A stretch of DNA of 64,000 bases from Isosphaeraceae bacterium (GTDB lineage: Bacteria > Planctomycetota > Planctomycetia > Isosphaerales > Isosphaeraceae): contig JANXSX010000212.1 of NCBI GenBank assembly GCA_025356475.1, positions 1 to 64,000 of the forward strand. The letters run 5' to 3'. A model generated the notes under the pieces. The model was not told the origin of the DNA, ran no database searches, and saw only the letters and a list, made by a program, of their open reading frames with translations. The position numbers were made by a program, and so were the translations under genes. Positions within the stretch are counted from its first letter, which is position 1; each line of letters begins with the position of its first letter. Of this stretch, positions 44,623 through 53,564 are shown in pieces.

Positions 44623-46836
44623 TCAGATCGCCGGCTCAAGCACGATCTGCCCGAGTAACGGAGCGTCCAAACCGCGCAATTCGGTAAGGGTTTGTCGGGC
44701 TCGGGGTGTGGCGGAAACGGGCAAATCAATCACTGTGCAAATCCCCTGGGCCATCGCCGACAGAATCTGGAGGTCCACGTTGTGAGTCAGCGAGGGGCCG
44801 ATGAGCAAGATCATCGAATAACTGGTGCGCAGTTGTTCCAGGAGTTCACTCATCCGATGCGTGGCCAATGATTCTGCGGAGATATCACATCGACCAAGAG
44901 GAATCCAGTCAACGCCGTCACCGATGAGAGCGGGGTAACAGATTTCCTCTAGCCGATCTAAATCATATGCGAGGTAATCACCAAGACCCGGGCGTCCCTT
45001 GGTTCCAGGATTGGCTCGATCTGGGCCGGAGCCCTCCTCTGCAGGCTCGACCGAGGTCGGCGAGAACTGCACAGGTGCCAGATCGAATCGAGCATCTAGC
45101 AGGACGACTCGCTCGTCGCGGAGGGCGAGGCACCGGGCGATTGCCTCGACGATCGGCGCGGCGTTTCCTGCGTCCGTGTGAGTTGTGAACATGACCAGGC
45201 TTCCATACTCCGGGATGACCTGGCGCAACCTGAGGACAAATCCACGAAGGATCTGGGCTCCCTCTTTGTTGTAGTCGGGCCCGAGATGGGTGAGGATCGG
45301 CAAGCCAAGTTGGTTCGCTTTGGCGAGGCAGGTCCGAAAGTGAGCCCTTGCTTGGAGACCAAACAGTAGCCCTAGGCTGCCGACGATTCCAAGCCCTCCA
45401 ACTTCAATGAGTAAGAGCTTCTTGTTCGATGAGGCGGCGTATTCACTCGGGGTTCCCGGCGTGACGACGGTGAACTCTCCTCCTTTGAGGTCATAAAGAT
45501 GTCTGAGGGCTGCGACTCGTGACTCAAGATCCCTGCGTTCAAGGTCGTGGGCTTCAACACGTCGTTGGAGCCCCTCATATTCTCCCTTGAGCCGTTCTAG
45601 CCTCGCGACGTCGCGTATCTTCGTTTGCCGATCCTTCTCGGTCGATTCGATCCGCTGGCGGATCCCTTCGAGCTGCAGTTCCAGTTCGAGCTTATGGTAG
45701 AGGGTCTGCTGGATGATCGGCGAGCCGACGTTCTTCTTGTTTCCTTTGGGGATGACCATCTTGTCGATCCTCTCAAGCTCCTCCTGATATTTCTTGATCT
45801 GCTCGCTCTCGCGGATACGTGCAAAAAGCACTTCGATCTCGCTCCGAATCGTATCCAATTCCGAATTGCTGGCGGCTCCACGAGCGTGGAGTTTCTGGAC
45901 CCTCTCTAACTCGTGTCGCTTGGCATAGAGTTGGGCCTGGATTTCCTGGACTCGTCGTTCTTCGTCGATCAACTCCTTGAGCCGGTCCTGCCGGCGGCGA
46001 TTGTCGGCGACACTTTCGTTGGCCGCTTCAAACTGTTTTTCGATCTCGACTTCCTTGTCCTGTTGGGATTTGACGTGGTCCAGATAGTCATTGACTCCTT
46101 TCAGTTGGATCGCCCTCTCACCAACATCACGTTTTTGCTGCTCGATTGCTCCTTCCATGAGGATGATCTCGCGGCTGGCGGTAAGTAAGTCATTTTGGAA
46201 GTCGATGACGTGCTCACGCTCATGAAAGGCACGGGTTGCTTCAGAAGCCTCACTGAGTCGCAACCTGGAGCCTTCGAGGCTGGCTTCGAAGTCGGTGATG
46301 TGCCCCGCAAGCATTTCCTTGCGGAGTTGGATCACACGTTCTATGTAGATCTCTGAGAGGCGATTCAGCATACGAACGGTTGTCGGACCGTTATCCCACC
46401 GGAAACTGAGATTCATGATCTTGGTGCCGTTAGGAATCACGGCCGTCAGGTTTCGATCGAGGGCCTTGATCGGTAATTCAATCTTGAACTCTTTGCGGAT
46501 TTGCTCCAGGTTCTCGACCGAATTGACCATCGTTGCGAGCGTCTTGATATCGGGTGGATTGTAGAGACTCCGGTCTCTTTCAGATACGGGGAGCGGTGTG
46601 TAAATGAGAACACACGTGGCTTCCCAACTTTGCATTGCCAGAACCGTCGCGACCATGAGTGCGGTCGACGCGGAGAGTAAGAAGAATAGGGTCATCGCGC
46701 GCCAACGGCGGCAGATTGTTGCTTTCGTCAGATCGATCCAGAACCTGGTGATTCGTTCTGTGGAGGAGGAGCTCGGGCTTGGTTTGGAAACAGTCGGCCC
46801 TGGTGTGATGATGCGATCAGGTAAGTCGCTCGTCAT
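44623..46836 (-). CDS. Wzz/GNVR chain-length protein with degenerate BY-kinase domain
   Basis: The 737-residue product has an N-terminal helix (about 44-68), a periplasmic Wzz-like domain, a long coiled coil (about 165-465) with GNVR-like segments, a second helix (about 472-495) and a cytosolic C-terminal domain. The last resembles bacterial tyrosine kinases of the Wzc/CpsD type, but Walker A reads TTHTDAGNAAP instead of GxxGKS/T, so the essential Lys is missing. Walker A' keeps its Asp (VVLLDARFD). No C-terminal Tyr cluster is present. It probably sets chain length without kinase activity of its own. It is second last in the minus-strand operon. Confidence 0.88.
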   Translation of the reverse strand: MTSDLPDRIITPGPTVSKPSPSSSSTERITRFWIDLTKATICRRWRAMTLFFLLSASTALMVATVLAMQSWEATCVLIYTPLPVSERDRSLYNPPDIKTLATMVNSVENLEQIRKEFKIELPIKALDRNLTAVIPNGTKIMNLSFRWDNGPTTVRMLNRLSEIYIERVIQLRKEMLAGHITDFEASLEGSRLRLSEASEATRAFHEREHVIDFQNDLLTASREIILMEGAIEQQKRDVGERAIQLKGVNDYLDHVKSQQDKEVEIEKQFEAANESVADNRRRQDRLKELIDEERRVQEIQAQLYAKRHELERVQKLHARGAASNSELDTIRSEIEVLFARIRESEQIKKYQEELERIDKMVIPKGNKKNVGSPIIQQTLYHKLELELQLEGIRQRIESTEKDRQTKIRDVARLERLKGEYEGLQRRVEAHDLERRDLESRVAALRHLYDLKGGEFTVVTPGTPSEYAASSNKKLLLIEVGGLGIVGSLGLLFGLQARAHFRTCLAKANQLGLPILTHLGPDYNKEGAQILRGFVLRLRQVIPEYGSLVMFTTHTDAGNAAPIVEAIARCLALRDERVVLLDARFDLAPVQFSPTSVEPAEEGSGPDRANPGTKGRPGLGDYLAYDLDRLEEICYPALIGDGVDWIPLGRCDISAESLATHRMSELLEQLRTSYSMILLIGPSLTHNVDLQILSAMAQGICTVIDLPVSATPRARQTLTELRGLDAPLLGQIVLEPAI

Positions 46837-46908
46837 GGGAGTGTCTTCCTTCGGCTCACTGTCCGAGGCCTAATAGGCCGACTCGTGAATGGGATTCCGA
46901 CCACTCGG

Positions 46909-48258
46909 TCATCGTGAACAGAGGGACGGCCCCATTTGCGAGTGATCTGACGACTTGAACGGTGTGGCTTGACTGCCAGTGAGACACCCGGGGCCAATGC
47001 CCCAAATCCTCGTTGGTGCTAGAGGGCTTGCGCCTGCCATTTCGAGTTCACCTTGAGGAAGTCTAGTCCCACAATCAGAGAAATCGGTTTGGAACGAATG
47101 GAGAACTTCCTCAAGGACCTCTTCAACACGTTGCGCTGTTCGTTTCCAGGTAAAGTTGTCGAGGACCCAACTCCGGGCTTCGCGCCCTAGTTGATGAATT
47201 CGTTGCGGGTCTGAAAGAAGTTGATTCAACGCCACCGCCCACTCCTGCGTTTTAGTCGATTGGATGAGGACGCCGAGCCTGCCATCGTCGAGTAGGTGTG
47301 GAAGGTCGCCCTGGTCGCTCGCGACCACCGCGCAGCCGGCAGCGGCGTACTCGAGAACCTTGAGCGGACAGAAGTAGAACTCGCCCTCCAACCGCGGATG
47401 TGGCGCGACGGCAACATCAACGGTCGCGAGCAGACGACCAACTTCCTCCGAAGGTTGGCGACCGAGAAACACGACGGAACCAACTGTCGCCAACCGCTCC
47501 CGAAGTTCAGGCAATTCCGGCCCATCGCCAATCAAGAGCCACTGCGTATCACCACGCGGGGCAGTTGACTCGATTAAGTCGCCGAGTAACTTCATGCCAT
47601 GAAAAGCTTTGAACGAGCCTGCAAATCCTGCGACTCGTGGAGCTCTCAGGCCCAGCGCGTTCCGAAGAGCACGACGACGGGCCTCGGTCAGTTCCGGGAA
47701 CTGACCTGGAGTGACCCCGTTGGGGATGACATGAATCGGGGTCTCTGTGCGATAGCGGCTCAAGATCGTCGCTGCCGGATGACTTACCGTGATCACGGCC
47801 CGACTCGCAAGCAGTGTTTGTCGCTCGATCCGCTCAACCAGACCGGGCGGATGCCACCGACCATTGTCGCTCCCAAAAAGTCGGCTTTCGTACGCCACGG
47901 GGGCATCGGCATAAGTCACTAACGGAACGTTAAGGCGTCGTGCCGCCCAGGCCATCGAGGCTGAGTAGGCATCCTGGCGAGCGAGGATCAGGTCCGGCCT
48001 GAACGACCGAACCGCCTCAAGGTCGCGACGGATCATCGCCCGGTTTCGAGCGAGGGCGCGGAGGAACCAGACCTTGCTCCGGAGCACACGACCGGTGCCC
48101 GGATCGGTTGGGACTGGCGCGGATTCGCTTCCTTCCCCGGCGCTGCGATGGACCGCGACCTCGTGCCCAAGCTTGACGAGTTCTTCGGCGATGGCCTCGA
48201 CCATGCGGACAGCAGGATGGACGGCGGCGGCCAGGTAGTGACTATACAGAATCCGCAT
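46909..48258 (-). CDS. Glycosyltransferase, GT4 (GT-B) family
   Basis: The 449-residue product starts with the GT-B N-domain (RILYSHYLAAAVHPAVRMVEAIAEELVKLGHEVAV). The C-domain shows HVIPNGVTPGQF, VAGFAGSFKAFHGMKLL, LLIGDGPELPELRERL, and the CPLKVLEYAAAGCAVVASDQGDLPHL block with the glutamate that contacts the sugar nucleotide. The last 55 residues form an unrelated tail with little order. The gene starts 4 bp after the WecG-like gene and 72 bp before the Wzz-type gene, so it lies in that operon. Donor and acceptor cannot be told. Confidence 0.9.
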   Translation of the reverse strand: MRILYSHYLAAAVHPAVRMVEAIAEELVKLGHEVAVHRSAGEGSESAPVPTDPGTGRVLRSKVWFLRALARNRAMIRRDLEAVRSFRPDLILARQDAYSASMAWAARRLNVPLVTYADAPVAYESRLFGSDNGRWHPPGLVERIERQTLLASRAVITVSHPAATILSRYRTETPIHVIPNGVTPGQFPELTEARRRALRNALGLRAPRVAGFAGSFKAFHGMKLLGDLIESTAPRGDTQWLLIGDGPELPELRERLATVGSVVFLGRQPSEEVGRLLATVDVAVAPHPRLEGEFYFCPLKVLEYAAAGCAVVASDQGDLPHLLDDGRLGVLIQSTKTQEWAVALNQLLSDPQRIHQLGREARSWVLDNFTWKRTAQRVEEVLEEVLHSFQTDFSDCGTRLPQGELEMAGASPLAPTRIWGIGPGCLTGSQATPFKSSDHSQMGPSLCSR

Positions 48259-48262
48259 CGGA

Positions 48263-49081
48263 TCACTTCCCCCCGTTGTTTTGAAGGCCCCATGGGCAGA
48301 TGATCACTCGGGCCAGGAAGACCGCATTCCGCCAATAGCGACGAGCCAGCCGCTTCGGCTCCATGGCCAGTCGGTAGGCCCACTCCATCCCGAGGCGACC
48401 GACCCACCGAGGGGCTCGACGGACCCGTCCTGCTGCGAAGTCGATCGAGGCCCCGATCTGGAATGCAGCGGGAACCCCGAGCGCCCTATAGTTGTCCTTC
48501 AGCCAGATCTCACCTCGAGGTTGGCTGGCGGCAAGAAAGAGAATCTCGGGTTGGGCTGCCTGGACTGAGGCAATGAGTTCGTCGTTCTCCCTGTCTGTAA
48601 GTTCCCGAAATGGTGGGACAACAATCCCGACGACGTCGAGCTGCGGAAATCGCCGACAGAGGTTCTCAACAGCCTGCGACGCGACTCCTTCGGCTCCACC
48701 CAGAAAGAAGACCTTGTAGCCTTTCTTGGCGGCAAGCTCGCAAACAGCCGGCAGTAAATCACTACCCGCCACCCGTTCGGGGAGTGGCTGGCCCAAGAAT
48801 CGGGATGCCCAGACTAGAGGCATCCCGTCGGCGACAACAATCGAAGCTTCGGCATTGACCTGTCGAAGCTTTGGATGGTCTCGGCTGAGCATCGCATAGT
48901 TCAAATTCGCCGTCACCAGGAAATGTGGCTGGCCATTCTCGATCATCCTGTCGACTTCGTCGAGAACCTGTCTCATGGTTAGAGAAGCGAGTGGCAATCC
49001 CCAGACCTCGACCGTTCTCCGATTCGAGAGGTGTTCGTGTTCGGGGCTGACGACCTTACTTATTAGTGTCGATACGCTCAT
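48263..49081 (-). CDS. WecG/TagA/CpsF family glycosyltransferase (GT26)
   Basis: I chose the ATG at 49081 (272 residues) with GGGGAA 7 bases upstream; TTG at 49096 is weaker. Family motifs are clear: FLVTANLNYAMLSRD, VVADGMPLVWASRFLG, ERVAGSDLLPAVCELAAKKGYKVFFLGGAEGVA, and AASQPRGEIWLKDNYRALG with AFQIGASIDFAAG. The family transfers ManNAc-type sugars or glucuronic acid to lipid-linked GlcNAc, usually as the second sugar of the unit. This is the first gene of the minus operon wecG-like, GT4, Wzz, rmlC and is divergent from the GT4 at 49167. Confidence 0.92.
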   Translation of the reverse strand: MSVSTLISKVVSPEHEHLSNRRTVEVWGLPLASLTMRQVLDEVDRMIENGQPHFLVTANLNYAMLSRDHPKLRQVNAEASIVVADGMPLVWASRFLGQPLPERVAGSDLLPAVCELAAKKGYKVFFLGGAEGVASQAVENLCRRFPQLDVVGIVVPPFRELTDRENDELIASVQAAQPEILFLAASQPRGEIWLKDNYRALGVPAAFQIGASIDFAAGRVRRAPRWVGRLGMEWAYRLAMEPKRLARRYWRNAVFLARVIICPWGLQNNGGK

Positions 49082-49166
49082 TGAGACGTTCCCCAAAAGT
49101 GACTCGCTCTTCCCGAAAAATCATCACACCGCCACTCGATCCGTCCAGTGAGAGTACAGATCACTC

Positions 49167-50294
49167 ATGCCAAATCCGGTTCCGACACTGCGTGTGGCGA
49201 TGATCTTGCCCGGACTCGGTCGTGTTCAGCGCGGTGCCGAGACAGCCTTCTTGGAACTCGCCCGTAACCTCGCTCGCCTTCCGGGATTGGAGGTCGAGCT
49301 GTTCGGCTCGGGTGGTCAGGCTCTGCCGGGGATTACGCTTCATCAGATTCCTTGCCGTCATCGTGAGTCATTTGAGAAGTGGCCCAAGCTTCCTTGCCTG
49401 CGAAGCGAGTGTCACTACGAAGAGCTTAGCTTCGTTTTAGGTCTTTACCGGAGCGGACACTATCAACCTGAGCGATTTGACGTCGCCATTGCCGCGACTT
49501 ATCCCTGGACGAACTGGTTTCTCCAGCGCGCGGGTGGGAAACGCCGTGCTAAGCAGATCTTCGTCACCCAAAATGGCGATTGGATGTGTCAAGCATCGAG
49601 CAGGGAGTATCGCCTCTTCCGCTGCGATGGTCTTGTCTGCATCAACCCCGTCTATTACAAGCACCATCGTGAACGCTACCAGGCGAAGATGATTCCAAAT
49701 GGGGTGGACCCCGACGTCTTTCGCCCCAGGATCGATGGAGATCCTCCCCCCGATCCACGACTACCAAGCGACCGCCCCATTGTTCTCATGGTCAGCGCTC
49801 TGATTCCATCGAAAGGTGTTGATCTTGGGATTCAGGCGGTAGCCAAGATCCCCGATGCCTTTCTGGTAGTGGCTGGAGATGGTCCCGCGCGAGCGGAACT
49901 CGCGGAGTTGGCGGCGCGACTACTGCCGGATCGCCATCTGTTCCTTGGCAGTATTGATCGTTCGACGATGCCGGACTTGTTCCGTGGTGTGGATGTCTTT
50001 TTGCATTGTAGCCGCGACGAGCCTTTCGGAATCGTTTACCTCGAAGCAGGGGCCACAGGATTGCCGATCGTTGCTCCCGAGGCTGAGGTGCCACGTTGGA
50101 TCATGGGAGATGCAGCACTTTATGTCGACCCCACCAACTCAGAGAAGCTTGCAAACGCCCTTTGTACCGTGCTCGATCCGAGTAGGGGCGGCCAACTCGG
50201 GCGGGCAGCCCGAGCCAGAATCATCGAAGGGTGGACATGGAAAGTCCAGGCCGAACACTATCGCGACTTCATTGAGGAGGTTCTCAGAACATGA
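49167..50294 (+). CDS. Glycosyltransferase, GT4 family
   Basis: The 375-residue product begins with RVAMILPGLGRVQRGAETAFLELARNLA, a GT-B N-domain. The C-domain has MIPNGVDPDVF, VLMVSALIPSKGVDLGIQAV, FLVVAGDGPARAELAELA and the EX7E-like segment EPFGIVYLEAGATGLPIVAPE. The catalytic layout is complete. It overlaps the following GT2 gene as ATGA, so the two form an operon read away from the WecG-like gene. The sugar is unknown. Confidence 0.92.
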   Translation: MPNPVPTLRVAMILPGLGRVQRGAETAFLELARNLARLPGLEVELFGSGGQALPGITLHQIPCRHRESFEKWPKLPCLRSECHYEELSFVLGLYRSGHYQPERFDVAIAATYPWTNWFLQRAGGKRRAKQIFVTQNGDWMCQASSREYRLFRCDGLVCINPVYYKHHRERYQAKMIPNGVDPDVFRPRIDGDPPPDPRLPSDRPIVLMVSALIPSKGVDLGIQAVAKIPDAFLVVAGDGPARAELAELAARLLPDRHLFLGSIDRSTMPDLFRGVDVFLHCSRDEPFGIVYLEAGATGLPIVAPEAEVPRWIMGDAALYVDPTNSEKLANALCTVLDPSRGGQLGRAARARIIEGWTWKVQAEHYRDFIEEVLRT

Positions 50295-51289
50295 GTCAGA
50301 CCCATCATCAACCTGGGCTCAGCGTCGTTCTCGTCAGCTACAACACCCGAGAGTTGCTCCGTCAGTGCCTGGAATCGATTCGACGACACGAACCCGAAGC
50401 TCAGGTGATCGTCGTCGATAACGGAAGTCGTGACGATTCGCCAGATATGATCACAACGAACTTCCCCGAAGTGACCCTGATCCAGATGGGCTGGAACGCG
50501 GGGTTCGCTGCCGCAAACAATGCCGGTATGGCCCAATCCGTCGGCAAGACCGTGGTCCTTCTGAACTCGGACACCGTGCTCGAAGACGACACGCTTTCAC
50601 GGGCGACCGAGTGGCTGAAAACCCGGCCCGAAGTCGGGGCAACCAGCCCCAAACTTATGGGAAACGATGGCCGTCCACAGGAATGTCTTTACGAATTCCC
50701 GAGTCTGCGTGGTCTGCTGCGTAACGCAATGCGACTACCTCAATCCCCACCGACGTCCAAGGCACGCTGGTTGGCCGGGACCGCCCTAACGATCCGACGC
50801 GAGGCCCTTGAATCAATCGATAATAAACTCGATGATCAATTCTGGATGTATTGGGAAGATGCCGACCTCTCGGCCCGACTTCTCGCCAAGGCTTGGAAGG
50901 TCGAGGCCTTCGAAGGAGGTCAGATCATCCACCACGGAGGAGCCAGTGGAGGTGGAGCCGATGCAAACCGTCGGGCCGATCTTCAGGCGTGGTATGTATA
51001 TGGCAAACACCGCTGGTTCACAAAGCACCGATCGATTGCCGTGGCTTCCGCTGTCTGGTTGCTCGATTTCCTGGACGTTGCGCGGATGTGGGGACGTAGC
51101 TTGATCAGAGCGGATCAACGCAACGCACGTGTATATGCATCGGTGACAGCCCGAGTACTACTCGACCGACTCCGGGGTCTCAGACCGCCTGTGCCGGGAG
51201 GTCTCCCGAGCGATCAGGCAAGAAGCCAGACCGCCCCGAGTCCCGTCGTCATCCAGAGCAGAGTGATCCCTAGTTCGGTAAACCCGTAG
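50291..51289 (+). CDS. Glycosyltransferase, GT2 family (GT-A), rhamnosyltransferase-like
   Basis: The 332-residue product opens with LSVVLVSYNTRELLRQCLESI and has VVDNGSRDDSP, the LNSDT acidic motif for the metal, and MYWEDADLSARLLAKAW with the catalytic acid. This layout is common in rhamnosyltransferases of the GT2 family and fits dTDP-rhamnose genes in the cluster. The C-terminal tail, with Pro/Ser-rich composition, overlaps the end of the Wzx-like gene on the other strand by 76 bp. Confidence 0.92.
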   Translation: MSQTHHQPGLSVVLVSYNTRELLRQCLESIRRHEPEAQVIVVDNGSRDDSPDMITTNFPEVTLIQMGWNAGFAAANNAGMAQSVGKTVVLLNSDTVLEDDTLSRATEWLKTRPEVGATSPKLMGNDGRPQECLYEFPSLRGLLRNAMRLPQSPPTSKARWLAGTALTIRREALESIDNKLDDQFWMYWEDADLSARLLAKAWKVEAFEGGQIIHHGGASGGGADANRRADLQAWYVYGKHRWFTKHRSIAVASAVWLLDFLDVARMWGRSLIRADQRNARVYASVTARVLLDRLRGLRPPVPGGLPSDQARSQTAPSPVVIQSRVIPSSVNP

Positions 51290-52545
51290 CCGATCTTGCG
51301 GTGAAGTAGCCAGGTTTGCACCCCAGTGAGGACCGTCGTCGATCCGAGGACTGCCAATGCCAGGCCCAGTATCCCATAAGCTGGAACGAGTCGTGTGAAC
51401 AGTGCGGCTTGGACAACCAAGGCTACGAGATAGGCCTTGGTCGCCAGGTTCACCTCGGCTCGGGCCAGGAGGTACTGGAACTGAACTTGCCCGAGTCCGC
51501 GGATCAGCAATCGGGCGATCAGGACCGCAAAGATCGGTCGAGCATCTGCATAGCGGGAGTCGTATAAGGTGCGGATCACCAGCGGGGCGACGATGATTGC
51601 CACCGCTCCACAAGGCATGAGGAAGAGGGTGATCCGTCGACAGGTGACCCGGTGCCACTCCGCTTGAGCGGTAGGGTCGCCACGCCTGGCAAGCACTGAG
51701 AAGTAGACGTCGCAACCACGAGCCATCAAGACTTCTGCAACAGTGGCAAGATTCCAAGCGACTGCGTAACAGCCCATCTCAGTCACCGAGATGAACCGCA
51801 ATCCGAGCAGACGATCCATGTTCATCCAAAGGGCCATGACAAGTGTATTGAGTAACACTTGACGTCCAAGATGACCGATATCATGGGCCGCTATACGGTC
51901 CCAGTGCCATCGGGGCCGCATCGGGCATAAGATATAAGAGATCGCCACTGCGGCGATCGTGCCGCAAATCGTCCCACCGACAATCGACCAGACCGAGTGC
52001 GTCGCCATCGCCAGAGCGAGACTCACCGCTGTCCCTGTGGCGGTCTGAATGATTTCATCAATACAGAGTGCCCGATAGTTAAGCTCGCGGCGGAGTATCG
52101 GCATGCCAGGGCTACGGAACGCAAACAAAATCGGTCGGAGCGCAAGCCCCATCAACACGCCGACAAGTTCAGGTTGACCCCAAAAGACCGAGAGCGGCCC
52201 AGCGATTAGCATCGCACACGCGCCTACACATGTGCCGCGAATGACCGTCAACCACCAGCCCGTTAGGAGGTAGTTTGCCTCCGATCCACGGGGATGGCGG
52301 ACTAATGCCGGCTGGATTCCCAGGTCCGATAGCCATTCCAGAGTCGTGAGCACCGCCATTGCTGAGCTGAGCAATCCGTACGCCTGTGGCATCAGAATGC
52401 GGGCCAAGAGCACGTTGCTGACGAGACGAATTGATAGACCAATGAGCTGAGCCAGCCCCGACCAGCCGAGGCTGAATAGGCCCGCACGTGAGTCGCCACT
52501 TAGCCAAACGCTCACTCGATTCGTTCTATCCAGTATTGCAGTCAT
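51214..52545 (-). CDS. Lipid-linked oligosaccharide flippase (Wzx-like)
   Basis: I chose the ATG at 52545 (443 residues); GTG 52551 and TTG 52557 are alternatives right after the upstream stop. About twelve membrane helices in the polysaccharide_synt (MATE-like) pattern are seen, with LIGLSIRLVSNVLLARILMPQAYGLL near the start, EWLSDLGIQPALVRHP and ALWMNMDRLLGLRFI. Such proteins move undecaprenyl-linked units to the outer face. The gene is third in a minus operon after GT4 and GT2, with 13 bp to the GT2. Substrate is unknown. Confidence 0.88.
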   Translation of the reverse strand: MTAILDRTNRVSVWLSGDSRAGLFSLGWSGLAQLIGLSIRLVSNVLLARILMPQAYGLLSSAMAVLTTLEWLSDLGIQPALVRHPRGSEANYLLTGWWLTVIRGTCVGACAMLIAGPLSVFWGQPELVGVLMGLALRPILFAFRSPGMPILRRELNYRALCIDEIIQTATGTAVSLALAMATHSVWSIVGGTICGTIAAVAISYILCPMRPRWHWDRIAAHDIGHLGRQVLLNTLVMALWMNMDRLLGLRFISVTEMGCYAVAWNLATVAEVLMARGCDVYFSVLARRGDPTAQAEWHRVTCRRITLFLMPCGAVAIIVAPLVIRTLYDSRYADARPIFAVLIARLLIRGLGQVQFQYLLARAEVNLATKAYLVALVVQAALFTRLVPAYGILGLALAVLGSTTVLTGVQTWLLHRKIGYGFTELGITLLWMTTGLGAVWLLA

Positions 52546-52558
52546 TGTCACATTCAAC

Positions 52559-53491
52559 TCACTGAGAATATGGAGAATCGCTCACAAAAAGACGCCTCAG
52601 CTCGCGAAACTGCCAGCGGCGGAGATATCCACGGAACTCGCTATCGTCGTACCGAGGTTGGCGAGAAATCGCTGCCTGGAGGTAGCCGATGAGGATGCAA
52701 ATTCCACCGAGAACCCAGGGACGTTCGGCCATTCGATAGGTTGAGATGGCGAGAAGGTAGAGCGGGTGAGTCCCCATGAAATGCTGACCACGACCCCAGC
52801 GCATTCGACCGTGGTAAACGCTCTTGAATGAAGAACCCATCAGCCGGAGATGCTTGATCTGAAGGTCGGGCTTGTCCACGCTCTTGGCGGACCAGCCAAA
52901 CATCCGGCAGCGGTGGCAGTCGATACCGTCCCACATCACTTGCCGAACGAATCCACCGATCTCCTCGAAGCAGGTACGACGGTAGAGCTTGGCAACTCCG
53001 TGCGAGAATTGATCTCCCGTCCGTTCGAGCACGAATCGATCACCGGCAGGAATGTAAGCCTTGCCACTGATCGTGCCCAAGTGGGGATCGGCCTCGAAAT
53101 AGGCGATCATCCGCTCAAAGTAATTGGCTTTGAATTCGAGGTCACCATCAAGTTTGCAGACATAGTCATAATCCTCAATATGGGCTCGCTTCAGTCCGTC
53201 ATAAAAGGCTTCGACCACACCGGGCCCAACTCTCCTGGCCGTTCCTAATTTTCGATGGAGCACTAAAATCCAGGGGTAGGCGTGAGCAGCCTCGTCGGCG
53301 ATTGCGCCAGTGGCATCACTGCTTCCGTCGTCGACGATCACCCATAGAGCCGGCTTCAGAGTCTGGGCCGTCATCGAACGGATCGTCCGTTCGAGGTACT
53401 TCGCCTCGTCCTTGACGGGGGAGATGATCAGGATTCTCGGGCCTGTCGTCGACTTCGAAAGAGGGGGGGGCTTGAGCGTTGCTGTCGTCAT
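52559..53491 (-). CDS. Glycosyltransferase, GT2 family
   Basis: I chose the ATG at 53491 (310 residues), with AAGGAG 8 bases upstream, over an ORF start at 53545. Motifs of GT-A transferases: ILIISPVKDEAKYLERTIRSM, VIVDDGSSDATG, and CKLDGDLEFK with the DxD-like acid pair. A C-terminal hydrophobic stretch (WVLGGICILIGYLQAA) could lie on the membrane. The stop codon nearly touches the Wzx-like start, and it follows the GT4 gene at 53565 on the same strand with 73 bp between. Donor unknown. Confidence 0.9.
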   Translation of the reverse strand: MTTATLKPPPLSKSTTGPRILIISPVKDEAKYLERTIRSMTAQTLKPALWVIVDDGSSDATGAIADEAAHAYPWILVLHRKLGTARRVGPGVVEAFYDGLKRAHIEDYDYVCKLDGDLEFKANYFERMIAYFEADPHLGTISGKAYIPAGDRFVLERTGDQFSHGVAKLYRRTCFEEIGGFVRQVMWDGIDCHRCRMFGWSAKSVDKPDLQIKHLRLMGSSFKSVYHGRMRWGRGQHFMGTHPLYLLAISTYRMAERPWVLGGICILIGYLQAAISRQPRYDDSEFRGYLRRWQFRELRRLFVSDSPYSQ

Positions 53492-53564
53492 GTGCGAACT
53501 CCTTGATGTGATTGCACACGTTGGGGAACGTCCAACCCTGGACAATTACACCTCCCGAGCCAGA

